Below, one piece after another: positions 1-13,906 of a DNA stretch of 38,601 bases. Both the position numbers and the translations under genes were made by a program. This DNA is from Phialocephala subalpina (Eukaryota; Ascomycota; Leotiomycetes; Helotiales; Mollisiaceae). The stretch spans positions 131,620 through 170,220 of the forward strand of contig FJOG01000014.1 in the NCBI GenBank assembly GCA_900073065.1, written 5' to 3'. The notes beneath the pieces are model-generated. The model did not search any database. It saw nothing but the letters and a program-made list of their open reading frames with translations, and was not told the origin of the DNA. Positions within the stretch are counted from its first letter, which is position 1, and every line of letters starts with the position of its first letter.

Positions 1-620
1 AAATTTATTTAAAATTTAAAATTTAAATATATTTAATTAAATTTCAATTTATTTATAAGTTTTATATAATTTATATAAAAAGTTATATAAATATTTAAAG
101 TATAAATAAATTTATTAATTTATTATTATATTATTAATTAATAAATATTTTAAATATATTTTTATTTAAAGTATTAAATATTAAATTATTAAATTATTAA
201 ATTATTAAATTTTGATTTTTTTTATAATTTTATAATAATTATATAATTCATAAAAAGAATTTTAAAGAATTTTCTTTTAATATATAAATTAATTATTACG
301 TAAATATAAATTAAAATTTTAAAAAAATTTTAAAATTTTTAAAATTTTAAAATTATATAATTATATAATTTTTATAAAAGTTTTTAATAAAATCGAAGAT
401 TTTATAGCCCCTCGTAAAAACGTTTTTACGAGGCCTATAAAATAATATATATATTAAATAAATAAAAAATTTTATTAATTTATTTATTAAATTAATTAAT
501 AAATAATTTTTTTCTTTTAAAACGAGAAAAATATATTACTTTTATAAAAGAAATAAAAACTTATATAAAAATAATAAAATTTATTTTAAAAATTCGAAAT
601 TTTAAATTTTAAATTTTAAA
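1..620. other. AT-rich isochore, left edge
   Basis: This stretch is almost pure A and T, dense in TA, TTA and TAA words, with stops in all frames and no gene. Such blocks in Pezizomycotina are normally repeats degraded by RIP (C-to-T changes on both strands). No repeat family is recognisable. Composition switches abruptly near 620-650. One GC-containing palindrome survives at 410-433. Confidence 0.85.
401..441. repeat. Inverted repeat with a perfect 24-bp palindrome
   Basis: Bases 410-433 are a perfect palindrome (arm CCTCGTAAAAAC). After a short mismatch the arms resume as TTTATAG (401-407) pairing with CTATAAA (435-441). It is the only GC-containing motif in the surrounding AT-rich DNA. 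It could be fused or collapsed transposon termini, or a hairpin; no terminator role is implied. Confidence 0.7.
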
Positions 621-629
621 TTCTTGTCG

Positions 630-880
630 TGTTTAAATGAGGGGTAAGTCACAAGTGAGGGATTACCCCGGCCCCACTTAAGCGCCACCCACGGCTCAGC
701 CGGCTCGCGTGAGCTCAAGGCGGCGACGCTCACCCACTAGATCTGGACAGGAAGCGGGCGGTCGAGCAGCCCCGATTCCTGCGCCCCCCCTCTCACTATA
801 AGCAAGTGTTCAGAGACTCCGTGTTACTTCCGTTGCAATTCTTATCTTGTCATTCGCCGTCGTCAATTCTCTACTCAAGC
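630..880. repeat. GC-rich island, possible solo LTR remnant
   Basis: Immediately after the AT-rich block comes about 250 bp of GC-rich sequence. It begins with TGTTTAAATGAGGGG, contains a GGGGTAA...TTACCCC inversion (about 640-667), and later a TATAAG-like motif followed by a pyrimidine-rich stretch. This layout is reminiscent of a retrotransposon LTR. No clean target-site duplication, primer-binding site or second LTR was found, so the call is tentative. Confidence 0.25.
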
Positions 881-1060
881 ATGACGGCTCCCATTTAATG
901 TATATTGGAACTCTTTGACTAGCGATGAGAAGTGAATCTCAATGGGGGCTTGATCATGCAGGCACATGGACTTACGTAATCTGTTGCCTGATTTTCATCA
1001 GCATCACCATCCTCTTCCTATGTTGAGAACAGTTTCAACAAACATCCAGACATATCCAAA
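881..1060. other. Upstream region of the HET-like pseudogene
   Basis: About 180 bp between the GC-rich patch and the HET-like ATG. No recognisable gene or clear promoter element. Confidence 0.4.
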
Positions 1061-3085
1061 ATGAAACCTCAAACAGTCGAAGTGTGTACTTCTTGTCGGA
1101 ATTTGCTGAGATTCCCTGTCGACTTCCAGTCCTCAAGATTCCTTGCCTCCAATTTAGCTGTGCTTCAAGAATCTAGCCTCGGTTGCCGCCTATGCGAACA
1201 GCTCTTCAGTCTATGGCCAGGAGGAGATGAAGCACAACGGCGATTTCCAGAAATCGATGGAAGATCTTATGAGTCCATTAGTACCGAGGTGATTAAAAAA
1301 GACACGCAGCTCTCTGAATTCGGTCCGAGCTGGGCGTTGTTCAGCATCGATTTTAAAATCCCCAAACGCGCTTTTATATATGTACAGAAGTTCTCAATCA
1401 CAATTTGCAAAGATGGATGTAAGTAACGAAAGTAAACATCTTTTTTGGACACACTGCTAATGCTCGGGAATAGCAATTACTTCAGAGCTGTCTGCTTGGA
1501 AATATTCCTCCACATCCCCCAAAGACAAACTTGAAACTTTAAAGTCATGGCTAGTGGATTGTGAATACAATCACCCCGCATGCAAATCATCCACCAATCA
1601 CTTGCCTTTACGTCTCTTGGAAGTGTGAACCTCAAGCAGCACTACATCTAGATTGGTTCTTTCGGCAGATTTGAACACCGGCACTACTCGATCTTCCAGT
1701 CTCAGCTATTGCTGGGGAGACTCCACATTCAAGACCACAGCTTCTACATTGGAATCCCACAGCAAGGAGATCCATGACAGTCTTTTGCCGAAGACATATC
1801 AAGACGCAGTAGCAATCACTCGTTCACTGGATATTCCTTACATCTAGATTGATGCCTTATGCATCATACAAAACGACGAAGACGAATGGCAAAGCGAAGC
1901 CTCGAGGATGCAAGATACGTATGCGGGAAGTTTGTTGACCATTGCTGCCACCGATGCGAAGGATACATCTATCGGATGTTTTCCATCCGAAGATATTTCA
2001 ACTTCAGACGCAGGCGATATCTTCTGGCGTGTTGCTGGTGTGGATGGTGGTCATATCCTTTTTTGAATGCATTGGATAGACCTCAGACGCAACCCACAGA
2101 GGGCTGTTCTGAACTCGAGAGGTTGGGTACTGCAGGAAATGATCCTTTCTCATCGAGTAGTGCACTGTATGGGTTTAACTGCGTCTTGGCAGTGGCAATG
2201 GAGGACCGCCCTCCGCATCGAGACCAGCCTCGAATTTTCCACTACGAATCATGAGAACATTTCTATCCCAATATTATCCCAAGCTGGAGACAGTGATAGA
2301 GATACAGAAGCAAGAATAGAAAGGTTGGGCGAGATTTTGGCGGAGGTAGATGGAGTCGTATTCCATGCGCCATTTCACCGTTCAGAGTGATAGATTCCCT
2401 GCTTTGGCTGGCATAGTGATGCACTATGAGCTAGTAAGCGTGGATGAAAGTATTCTTGGATTGTGGAAGATGATGATTTGTTGTGGATTCGAACAGGAGA
2501 TCCGAAGACCTCTTCTCAACCCGAAGCGCACTCTCTCATGACAAAATGTCCGTCTTGGACATGGCTTTCGTGCCCAGCATCCTTCTTGTTCGAGTTCGGG
2601 AAGACGCCTCGTCGCGAACCAACATTTAATCGACGTCAAACATCACCTCACCCTTCTAGATTGGAATGTTCGTCTGGCATGGACTTCCATACGTGTCATC
2701 AATCGAGGATGGGTACCTGGTCCTCGAAGGTCCAGTAAAGAAAGTCAAACTCGACGTCCCGCCCGAGGCGCAGGAATACAATCCGCCGTACCTCAACATA
2801 GATGACGAAGTTAGCGGCTTTGACGAGCATCCTATTCCTTGGCAATATGCAGGACAGTTGGATCATGAGTCTGCGGACAAGTTTCAACATCGGACATTTT
2901 TTTGTTTGTTGGTCAAAAGTGTCATACATCAAGATGATAGGCCGAAGCGAGTCACGGAGAACTTCTTGATGTTGGAGCCAGTGGAGGGCGAGAGTGGAAG
3001 CTATCGAAGAGTTGGTATGGGACGCATGAGGGGAAGACAGAAAAGGTTCGTTGGTGTTGAGAATATGAGGTTGAGATTGGTGTAG
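1061..3085 (+). pseudogene. HET-domain (heterokaryon incompatibility) gene, broken
   Basis: HET proteins act in fungal non-self recognition and can trigger death of fused cells. Exon 1 (1061-1418) has the usual Cys-rich start (CTSC, CRLC). A 55-bp intron (1419-1473, gtaagt, TGCTAAT branch) joins in frame to the linker. HET hallmarks follow: LSYCWG near 1710, IDALCIIQND near 1848-1880, QDTYAGSLLTIAATDA near 1910, GWVLQEMILS near 2121, FPALAG near 2395 and LLWIRTGDP near 2478. In-frame stops occur at 1626 (TGA), 1845 (TAG, where the family has Trp before IDALC) and 2064 (TGA). The frame shifts near 2390 and again near 2465, with further stops near 2626 and 2660. The tail (2666-3085) is again open. 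Both nonsense and indel damage make this a pseudogene, not a set of small genes. The stops at CGA/TGG-like codons suit mild RIP. Confidence 0.85.
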
Positions 3086-3289
3086 AGGGACCTGTAGATT
3101 CTCCGCCTGGGTCTCTGCTCTTTTAATCTCTCAGCACTACTTGGAGTTTGTAAGCGTCTCGGTGCTTGGTACTTACGGACTTCGACCCTTGTTTGACAAG
3201 CTAAAGAATGTTATAATTTGGAAAGTCCCAGATCGTGGGGTTCATTTGTCCCCCTCGAACTTAAAAGGTTGACGGTCTTAGGAGATCTA
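3086..3289. other. Spacer between HET pseudogene and Tc1 element
   Basis: About 200 bp of 3' flank with no gene. It ends in the TA dinucleotide (3288-3289) that is the left copy of the transposon target duplication. Confidence 0.5.
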
Positions 3290-3314
3290 CAGTGCCACGT
3301 CATGAGTCTGAGCC
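3290..3314. repeat. Left terminal inverted repeat of Tc1 element
   Basis: Starts with CAGTGCC directly after TA (3288-3289). It matches the reverse complement of 4645-4669 at 23 of 25 positions. Confidence 0.9.
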
Positions 3315-3476
3315 CTTATATTTTTACCCCGCACCCCATCATAATTCTAATTTACAAAAATCCATGCATCTCTACCATTTTCCGTCTAATTTAAGATCTG
3401 ATTGATTCTATTGATACGCGCATAAATCAACTACTTTTCGATAAAAAAAATAACCCGCAAATATTGAAACCTCACT

Positions 3477-4580
3477 TCAATATTTTGTATGCCATCCCTT
3501 TGCCTCGATGCAAGCCTCAATTCGGTTAACTATACTCTCCCCTAAATTATCAAAGACTTCCTTGTCTATTGTATCCTATACTGCTTGTAGAGCACTTTCA
3601 AGTTGTTGTTTTGCATGTTCACTCTCACTTTTATCCGCTGCAATCTCTAGAAACATCTCAAAAACTCTCTTTTTGAGCTCCCACTAAATATGCTCGATCG
3701 GGTTCAAATCGAGAGAGTAAAGAGGCCAGTCTTCGATCTGCGCAATCCCATTCTCTTTAAACTAATTGCGTACTTTGATTGCCCGATGAATAGAGGCATT
3801 ATCTTGCATAAAGATATACTTAGGGTCTAAAGATTGGACTATTAGTTTGACTTCTGCGTTAAGAACCTCCAAATAAGAGTTAGCGGAATATCTATGTTTC
3901 TTAGACTCGAAATCTCGGTCTATAATATAAAGGTTAGTCCTCCTAGTATCCTAAAAGCATCTTTAGACTATAACTTTCATATTCTTATGACAATCGTAGG
4001 TTTAGATCATCGATTTATCCCATACTTAGTTGGTAGTTCGAAACACTTATTCGATTTGTTTCCCCCGCCCCCGCTCCACTGAACACTCATTACTCCACAT
4101 GAACATTCCCCATTCCTCTTTGTTTCTACCCCTATTCTTTAAACACTAAGCCAACCTCTTAACCGCATTCTCCTCTGTAAAGAACGGGCGCCTCTTAGCT
4201 TTCTAATTATGTATGCTATATTTTTTGAGAATTCGATCGACCGTAGACTTACTTATTCCGAGATTAAGCTTCTTTTTGAGGTCTAAGTAATTATCTTTCG
4301 GGTTTGCGCGTACATATCGAAGTAATAATCGTTCGTCTGCTTCGGTATAACACTTCGGTCCGCCGGTTCGAGGTTAGGATTCTCCATCATTGCGTAGATA
4401 AGCGAGGGAGAAGGTGCTTCGAACAGCTCCGCGGGAGCAATTTAGAGTGGCTTTGATTTCAGAGATTTTGGCGGCTTTTATGCGCATGCCAATAGTAATG
4501 CCTCTTTGATATGGAGTAAGTTCATGGTTGAATTGCCTATTCCCAAAGGAATTGCCTAAAGGAGTGCGTTGAGGTGGCAT
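3477..4580 (-). pseudogene. Tc1/mariner transposase, RIP-inactivated
   Basis: The frame runs 368 codons from ATG (4580) to TGA (3477), the normal size for fungal Tc1-type transposases of about 365 residues. The N-terminus (MPPQRTPLG, then HELTPYQRG) carries the paired helix-turn-helix DNA-binding region. Catalytic landmarks are WSNECSVERGRGK (first Asp replaced by Asn), FMQDNASIH, and SLDLNPIEHI with its downstream Glu. The C-terminus ends EAKGWHTKY. In-frame stops lie at 4374, 4203, 4146, 4047, 4026, 4002, 3963, 3951, 3762, 3684 and 3576. All are TAG or TAA, several at family Trp positions (before WELKK, in VRN*FKENG, in RLA*CLK). No indel is needed over 1.1 kb, which is a textbook RIP pattern. 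The Asp-to-Asn change fits G-to-A mutation. Confidence 0.92.
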
Positions 4581-4609
4581 TTGTTGTGTAGAAGGGAAGG
4601 AGTAGGAAA

Positions 4610-4632
4610 ACGCGTCAACGCGTTTTACGCGT
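4610..4632. promoter_or_regulatory. Three ACGCGT boxes upstream of the transposase
   Basis: ACGCGT occurs at 4610-4615, 4618-4623 and 4627-4632, just 5' of the transposase ATG and inside the right TIR. ACGCGT is the MluI cell-cycle box recognised by MBF-type factors in yeasts. Function here is inference, and the boxes might instead serve transposase binding. Confidence 0.35.
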
Positions 4633-4644
4633 TCTCGCTTAATT

Positions 4645-4669
4645 GGCTCAGACTCCTGACGCGGCACTG
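4645..4669. repeat. Right terminal inverted repeat of Tc1 element
   Basis: Ends in CACTG, followed by TA (4670-4671). It is the inverted partner of 3290-3314 with two mismatches. Confidence 0.9.
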
Positions 4670-4792
4670 TAGGTTTAGGAGCTTTGCTGCCCTTTAGCGC
4701 GTTCAGCAAATGAAAATTCTCAAAGTCATCTCTCCGGCGCGCCATAGACAAGGGACGGCAATCATGACCTAGGAAGGAGGTTGTACACGGCA

Positions 4793-5308
4793 ATGCAAAG
4801 AGTCCGAGAACCTCTACGTGAGGCAGATGATCTACTTCGTAGGCTTAATATTGGTCGGTATGACGAGAACAAACTCTTGACTCGTACCAAGTTTGTCTTT
4901 CGGGAAGAGCTTATCAAGCAAGGGTTGGAAAAGACGGAAAAGGCGATGGGGACATTAAGAGAGGTTGCGAACGATGTCTTCTCCGAGTAAGAACCATATT
5001 TTCTTCTCTAGGCCTCAGTCTTACTCTTACTCACCTTCTCCAGAGTTTCATCGCCGCTCGATGACCACCTGCTGGAGTTTCGAGACCAAGTGATGCAGGA
5101 ATTGGTCCAAATGAAGAATGAGATAAAGACCCTCAAAGACGCAACAGAGCCAGCGGACCACGAAGTAGCCTTCCAGAGTGAGGTCTTGCAGGACCTGGTT
5201 GAGATGAGAAATGAGATGAAGAATCTGAAGGAGACTAATGCCAAAATGATGCACGAAGTTCGAGACTTGCTTGAGGCAAGAAACCTTACTGCTCAAGGTG
5301 CTGCATGA
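4793..5308 (+). CDS. Small coiled-coil protein with 31-residue tandem repeat
   Basis: Two exons, 4793-4986 and 5044-5308, are joined by a 57-bp intron (gtaaga...ctccag) that restores frame, giving about 152 residues. The ATG at 4793 is the first in frame; an earlier exon cannot be excluded, since a TAG that could be an acceptor lies just upstream and the Tc1 element ends only 120 bp away. The first half is helical and charged (READDLLRRL, FREELIKQGLEKTEKAMG). The second half is a coiled coil of two 31-residue units, VMQELVQMKNEIK... and VLQDLVEMRNEMK..., each with HEV at the same offset. The first half recalls the weakly conserved helical N-termini of fungal STAND/NLR-type proteins, but I do not recognise the family. 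No nucleotide-binding domain follows. Confidence 0.5.
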
Positions 5309-6063
5309 TTGGAGAGCATCTCATTTGGTAGCTGAGCTTGGCAGTGGTTGCAAGTCGGAATCTTCGAGACAAGCCAGGTCAAGACGGATCGGTACATACC
5401 CTGACTCTAGTGAATTAGGGGATACTAGCAAAGGCTAAGACAGAAAGTGAGACAGAGACGAGGAAGATTCCTGGCGTTGATTTGCACGATGGAAGGCGAC
5501 GACAAGCTCAATTGAAAATTAAGTGCAAGAAACAGAGTTGAGCAAATTCTGAGCATCATTCCGTCAAGGATTGAAGGAATGTTTGATCATAAATATGAAA
5601 AGATATCTAAGCTCCTGGTACATTCCGAGTCCTGAGTTGGCGCAAGTATTTGCAAGTGCGGGGTAACCGCGGGGTAAAGTTTATCGTTCTGCAGCGAGGA
5701 TTTTCAGGGGCTTGGCTCGACAAATTTCTAGCGCTCCTATCCCTGAAACTTCAGGGGCACATCGCTAAAATCCAGGCTGTTCAGTGAGAGAAGCGACCTT
5801 TCTGTGAGATCTTCAGGAAACATGACATTTAACAGGGCACTGTAACATTCCAGCGCATGCGGATACTGGTAAATTGCGCAATCGTGAGAGATGTATTTAG
5901 AACCCGAAAGATTGGAGGTTTATCTATCATTCCATCCCCATCACTGTCTTCAACTCGCTAGGATAATCTTCGAATGAGAGCTACACAACTCTCAACGCTC
6001 ACTAGGCCAACATCGACATCAAATCTGGGTTTCCAAAAGGCAGTAAGCACACGGAATGAAAAC
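5309..6063. other. Intergenic region, no gene seen
   Basis: Convergent 3' flanks of the coiled-coil gene and the AIF-like gene. It contains a doubled GCGGGGTAA motif near 5657-5678 and a CAGGGG/CCCCTG inversion near 5706-5757. The plus-strand ORF starting at 5974 is antisense to the AIF-like gene's last exon and is not a gene. Confidence 0.5.
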
Positions 6064-7412
6064 TCAAAACAAACTCCCATCAACCGTCGGCTTCAACTTC
6101 TCCGTAAACAAATTCTTCCTCGCCCAAACCATCAACCAACTCGGCAGCCTCCACGTTCCGAAGAATCCCGTAGCAGTCTTCCTCCCGATCTGGATCCCAA
6201 TTGCTATCTCACATCAGCTTGCATCCTCACCTTAACCCATCCTCTCCACTTTATTTTCGGAGAGAGGGCATTTGACTTACGTCTGGTTGCAATTTTGTAC
6301 TCAAGAGGTGCTTTGTTGTTGAGCATGATAACGAGATTCTTAGCAACATGAGCTGATTGGCGATCGCAAGTCAAGAACTGCGGACGTTCGAGACATGATA
6401 CGTCGCCGATGGCCCAGATATCTTTCGTGCCCTTCATTCTCAAATACTCATCGACAAAAACATATCCGTCAGAGTTGAGGTAGGTGGAGGGTATGTATGA
6501 TGAGTTTGGAACCAAGCCGAAGGTTGGTATATACATGTCTGCCTTGATCGTGTTACCTGATGAGAGTGTGAGTTCGACTTTGTTGTTGGCTAGGGTGAGG
6601 GAGGAGGTGATCTTCGTTCGGAGCTTGAGATCGACTTTGAGGTCCAGGAGGTATTTTGCTGCGAGGTTGGAGACGCTGGGGGGAGCGACGGGGAGGATTG
6701 AGGGTCCGCTTGCAATCTGTAAAATCATTAGCATACGTGGAACCTTCGACAGGGAAGGGGTTCGACTTACCAAGATGATCTTCTTGTCTCGGCTATACTC
6801 GTACGCAAGTTCCCCAGCAACTTCACACCCCGTCACGCCTCCACCAGCAACAACGATCGTCCCCGCTTTCTTAACCCTCTCCTGAAACTCATGCAACTTA
6901 TCTTTAGTCACATCAGTAGATCCCAACCCCTTGAAAGGCAGACCACCTTTTGCACTAGACCCCGTGGCTAGCACCAAGAAATCATACCCAACGACCTGCT
7001 TCCCCGCCGTACCAGAAACCACAACTTTCTTACCCTCAACATCAAGACTCTCCGCCTCACCAATGACAAACCCAAACTGTCCAGCAGGATATTGTTCAAA
7101 CCCAGGAGCAATAGGTTGGAAAACTTGCTCATCTGCGAAACCGCCGGGGATAGCAGCGCGGCAGGAGGCCATGGACCAGTAGAAGTGGGTGTTCGGTGAG
7201 ACGAGGGTGATTTTCATGGAGGACTTGGGGGCGGATTTTAGGAGGCGGTGGGCGGTTGAGATGCCGGCGTAGGAACCGCCGAGGATGAGGATGTGCTTCA
7301 TTGTTTGTGTATGCGGGGATGTGGGTTGGAAGTGGGCGGCTGTGAGGAAGTGGAAGATGGTTGCAAGGAGGTTTTGGAAAGTCGAGAAGGCGAGATAGAG
7401 GATGTGAAGCAT
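6064..7412 (-). CDS. AIF/AMID-like FAD-dependent pyridine nucleotide oxidoreductase
   Basis: Three exons (7412-6771, 6716-6281, 6203-6064) encode 405 residues. Introns are 54 bp (6717-6770, gtaagt...acag) and 77 bp (6204-6280). The first is a multiple of three and open, so a raw ORF reads through it; removing it restores DKKIILIASGPSILP. The second is needed to reach the conserved C-terminus IGIQIGRKTATGFFGTW. FAD-binding ILGGSYAGIST, the VLATGSS motif, NAD(P)H-binding IVVAGGGVTGCEVAGELA and the second FAD motif DIWAIGDVS are all present. This order is that of the AIF2/FSP1 (AMID) branch, which passes electrons from NAD(P)H to quinones. The ATG at 7412 is preferred over 7301 because it adds a hydrophobic N-terminal segment (LHILYLAFSTFQNLLATIF) seen in fungal relatives, probably a membrane anchor. 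Substrate is not determined. Confidence 0.88.
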
Positions 7413-11241
<3,829 letters not shown>

Positions 11242-11768
11242 AGTAATGTTTGTTGCGTATTGTATATTGGTAATAACATAATGGAGTTTTTGGTCTTTTC
11301 AAAGCAGGCAGCTTGCCAGTTGCTGTTCTTATTTCATCCGACCTCAAGCGTCGAGCGACCCCTCACACGTGATGAGCCCCTTTGCTTTCATGAGAGAAGG
11401 AAGACCAATGATCTATTCAAGAAGGAACTTCTCTCTCTCGGGTTGCCGATTTGCCATGCTCGAATCGCTGCCCAAGATGGTGGTACAAGGCAAGTGCGCG
11501 GTGCCAACCTCCTTCCCCCTTGCAAGCCATGAGGTTCAAAAGGGGCAGCCACGAACCCCTCCATTTCGCCCCACTTGAGGCTCACCTTCCTCGAGCGAAA
11601 GCATATAGCAAGCTCCTCTCCCAACTTTCATTTCACACCTCTTTTCGCACTTCTCAACCTCACTTTCACCCTCGTCATCATCAGCCAACCTCGCTAGTTC
11701 GCCCTGTTTCACAACCTGCAGGCGCTATTTTGCCCTCTTCCCGACCCAACCTCACGACCGAGAACAAG
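11242..11768. other. Intergenic: GH20 3' end and C2H2 gene leader
   Basis: A reading frame continues upstream of 11769 to 11451, but that part is Pro/His/Ser-rich low-complexity sequence like a leader. CACGTG is present near 11367. No separate gene is seen. Confidence 0.45.
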
Positions 11769-13205
11769 ATGAAGAACGACGGGTATTACTCGTTCGATGA
11801 GAATGCCCTTTCGCATGCCAGCATGGGCTTGTTCGAGTCCCAGCCAGACAATCAAAGCTTCACCGCTGGAGGGATGAACGAGTTTGCTCCTGCAAGCAAC
11901 TTCTACGCCGCCGCTGAAAGCACCAACGAGTTTGCGACTGCAAACAACTACGCCTACGCCTTCAACGAGAGCATGCTTCCTCAGCCTACGGTCAGCACCT
12001 ACCAGGAGATGCTCGAGGGACAATACGCCTTCGATCAATTCAGCCTTCCGCAGGCCACCACCAGCGTCTTCGAATTCGATTCTCCCATCAACACCCAGTT
12101 CGACGCGAACGACTTCAACAGCGCAACCTGGGGAGCAAGCACCTCCATCGATCATCAGGCTCTCGACCAAACTCTCACCGACTTGAGCGCCCGGGGTCTG
12201 GTCCAGGGTGGCTTCGCCCTCTTGGGTGACACGACAGCAGGATTGCAGCCGACTCCCTTCACTGGCTCGGATGCGGACGCCTCTTTTGAATTCGACGAAT
12301 CCGAGTAAGATTTTTTTTTTCGAACCTGCAGCTAATTCGCCCCGAGTTGCAACCCAAGCGAATTCACCAGTCACCTCAAACAGACCGAGGCTCTGCCAAC
12401 TGTTGTGGAAGCTTTGGATCCAGTTGCACGAGGACCATTCGACATTCAGCAAGACTGCTTAGGGATGACAGCCGTGTATAGCGTGGGTTCGAACGACTTT
12501 GATCCACCAATCACTCCATCTAGTACTTTTGATGGTCCTTGGAGGCCAAATTTTGACTTAAACTGCCCATTGCCAGGCTGCAACAAAACAACTCCCTTCA
12601 GAACGCAAAAACTTCTCGATACTCACCTCGAGAACATTCATCTCAACCCACTACACTGTACTCAGCAAGGATGCTCCTACAACCGCCCGTTCCCCAAGAA
12701 AGGAGACCTCGATCGTCATCTTGCCAGCAAACATGGAATTGGACGACTCTTCAGATGTCCTCGACGTGAATGTCCAAGACACACTCAACCCTTTGGTCGC
12801 AAAGACAAACTCAGAGAGCATGTGAAGAACAACGAACATGGTCTACATCATTGTCAATATGATCATTGCAGATTGAAGCAAAGTGATAAAGGCCTTCTCG
12901 CCCGTGAAGATGTATCCAAGCATGAGATGGGCTGGGAACATGGAGAGTACGAATGTGGCATTGGAGATTGTGCAGAATCAACTTCACGCTTCTCAAGAGA
13001 ACTCTTGAGGAGGCATATAATCCTTTATCACGATATCCGTTACGATAACATCCCCGAGCTGCCCAAGCAGGGCAGTAGGCCTCTCATACTGGCAGACGTC
13101 AGCAATCTCGAGAAGAAATGCTACGTCTATCATTGGAAAGGTGCGAATACCACCTGTGCTCTGTGTGAGAATAACGGAAGAAGCACCAACCCCTCAGGTC
13201 TCTGA
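11769..13205 (+). CDS. C2H2 zinc-finger protein, five fingers
   Basis: Exon 1 is 11769-12304 and exon 2 is 12371-13205, 456 residues. The intron (12305-12370) has GTAAGA followed by a run of T, a GCTAAT branch and CAG; this is the acceptor that restores frame, while the nearer CAG at 12331 would leave only 27 nt. Residues 1-180 are acidic and rich in Phe, Asn, Ala and Ser (repeated NEFA), typical of a disordered activation region. The C-terminal half has C2H2 units starting CPLPGCNK, CTQQGCSY (PFPKKGDLDRHLASKH), CPRRECPR (FGRKDKLREH), CQYDHCRL and CGIGDCAE (FSRELLRRH). The RKDKLxEH signature is common in fungal C2H2 regulators. A nuclear transcription factor is likely; targets are unknown. 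The ATG at 11769 is chosen because upstream sequence looks non-coding. Confidence 0.82.
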
Positions 13206-13906
13206 GGGCTAGAAGGCATGGGACAATCTCAAAACTCATGTGGCATAAGAGAAGGTAGATGATGGTGTCTGGGATGGAATGAGCGACTTGGATTCGGATT
13301 CATCTTTCTTTTCTGCAGGCACGCTTGCGAGATTGCTGGAATTTCTGATATGTGGTTTCTGATGATTTGGCCGTATCTCTCGCGCATACTCTTTTCCTTG
13401 GTTCTTCTTCGGTGCTCAGCTTGGACTAACCTCACTGATTTCATTTCTTATCTTTTCGCATGATTGGTTGATTTTGTAGCTACAAGTCATGGAGGTTTTG
13501 GAAGGTTTCCCTCCATGCCCTTTTAGGGGCCGAATGGCGCTTGTTAGTGGGTTCTTTCTTTTTTGGAAACATCACTATGTACGCTCGATACTAGATAGGC
13601 AATATCAACTAGGTTTCGGCGCATGACAACCAAGAGAGCATACTTGTGCGTCTGAGATAGAATGGATCGCACGTGATCACTACCTCAATATTCGAAATAA
13701 ACATAGACTTCCAGTATAGCGTTAGGGAACAGGTAGGAATAGAATCACTGTTCGCATACCGAAGGCGAAAAATAGGATTCGACCCTCCACATTCCTATGC
13801 ATACGCCTCAAGGCTATCGAGAAGGCAATCGGCTACACGGTCATTGAAACAAAGCAACATCCAGCAACCACACCCCCTCTCGTGCCCACCTCAGCACAAC
13901 CCACAC
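13206..13906. other. Intergenic, convergent 3' ends
   Basis: About 700 bp between the C2H2 gene and the convergent homeodomain-like gene. The plus-strand ORF at 13673-14095 is mostly antisense to that gene's acidic tail and is rejected. CACGTGATCAC lies near 13670. Confidence 0.5.

Larger units (their letters stand above)
3290..4669 (-). mobile_element. Complete RIP-inactivated Tc1/mariner element
   Basis: This is a 1,380-bp DNA transposon bounded by TA on both sides (3288-3289 and 4670-4671). The left end reads CAGTGCCACGTCATGAGTC, the start typical of Tc1 elements. The right end, read on the minus strand, gives CAGTGCCGCGTCAGGAGTC, so the roughly 25-bp terminal inverted repeats differ at two positions. 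Inside is one transposase frame on the minus strand (3477-4580) with many stops and no frameshift. Intact TIRs and TA duplications with a point-mutated gene indicate an ordinary insertion later inactivated by RIP. Confidence 0.9.

Noticed and set aside
1..620. Possible telomere or centromere
   Set aside because: No TTAGGG repeats; AT-rich block is adequately explained by RIP-degraded repeats, and centromere identity cannot be judged from 600 bp.
5974..6351. 125-residue plus-strand ORF
   Set aside because: Antisense to the 3' exons of the AIF-like gene, whose spliced C-terminus (IGRKTATGFFGTW) is clearly conserved.
11709..12452. 247-residue minus-strand ORF
   Set aside because: Antisense to the C2H2 gene, which has five fingers and a consistent intron.
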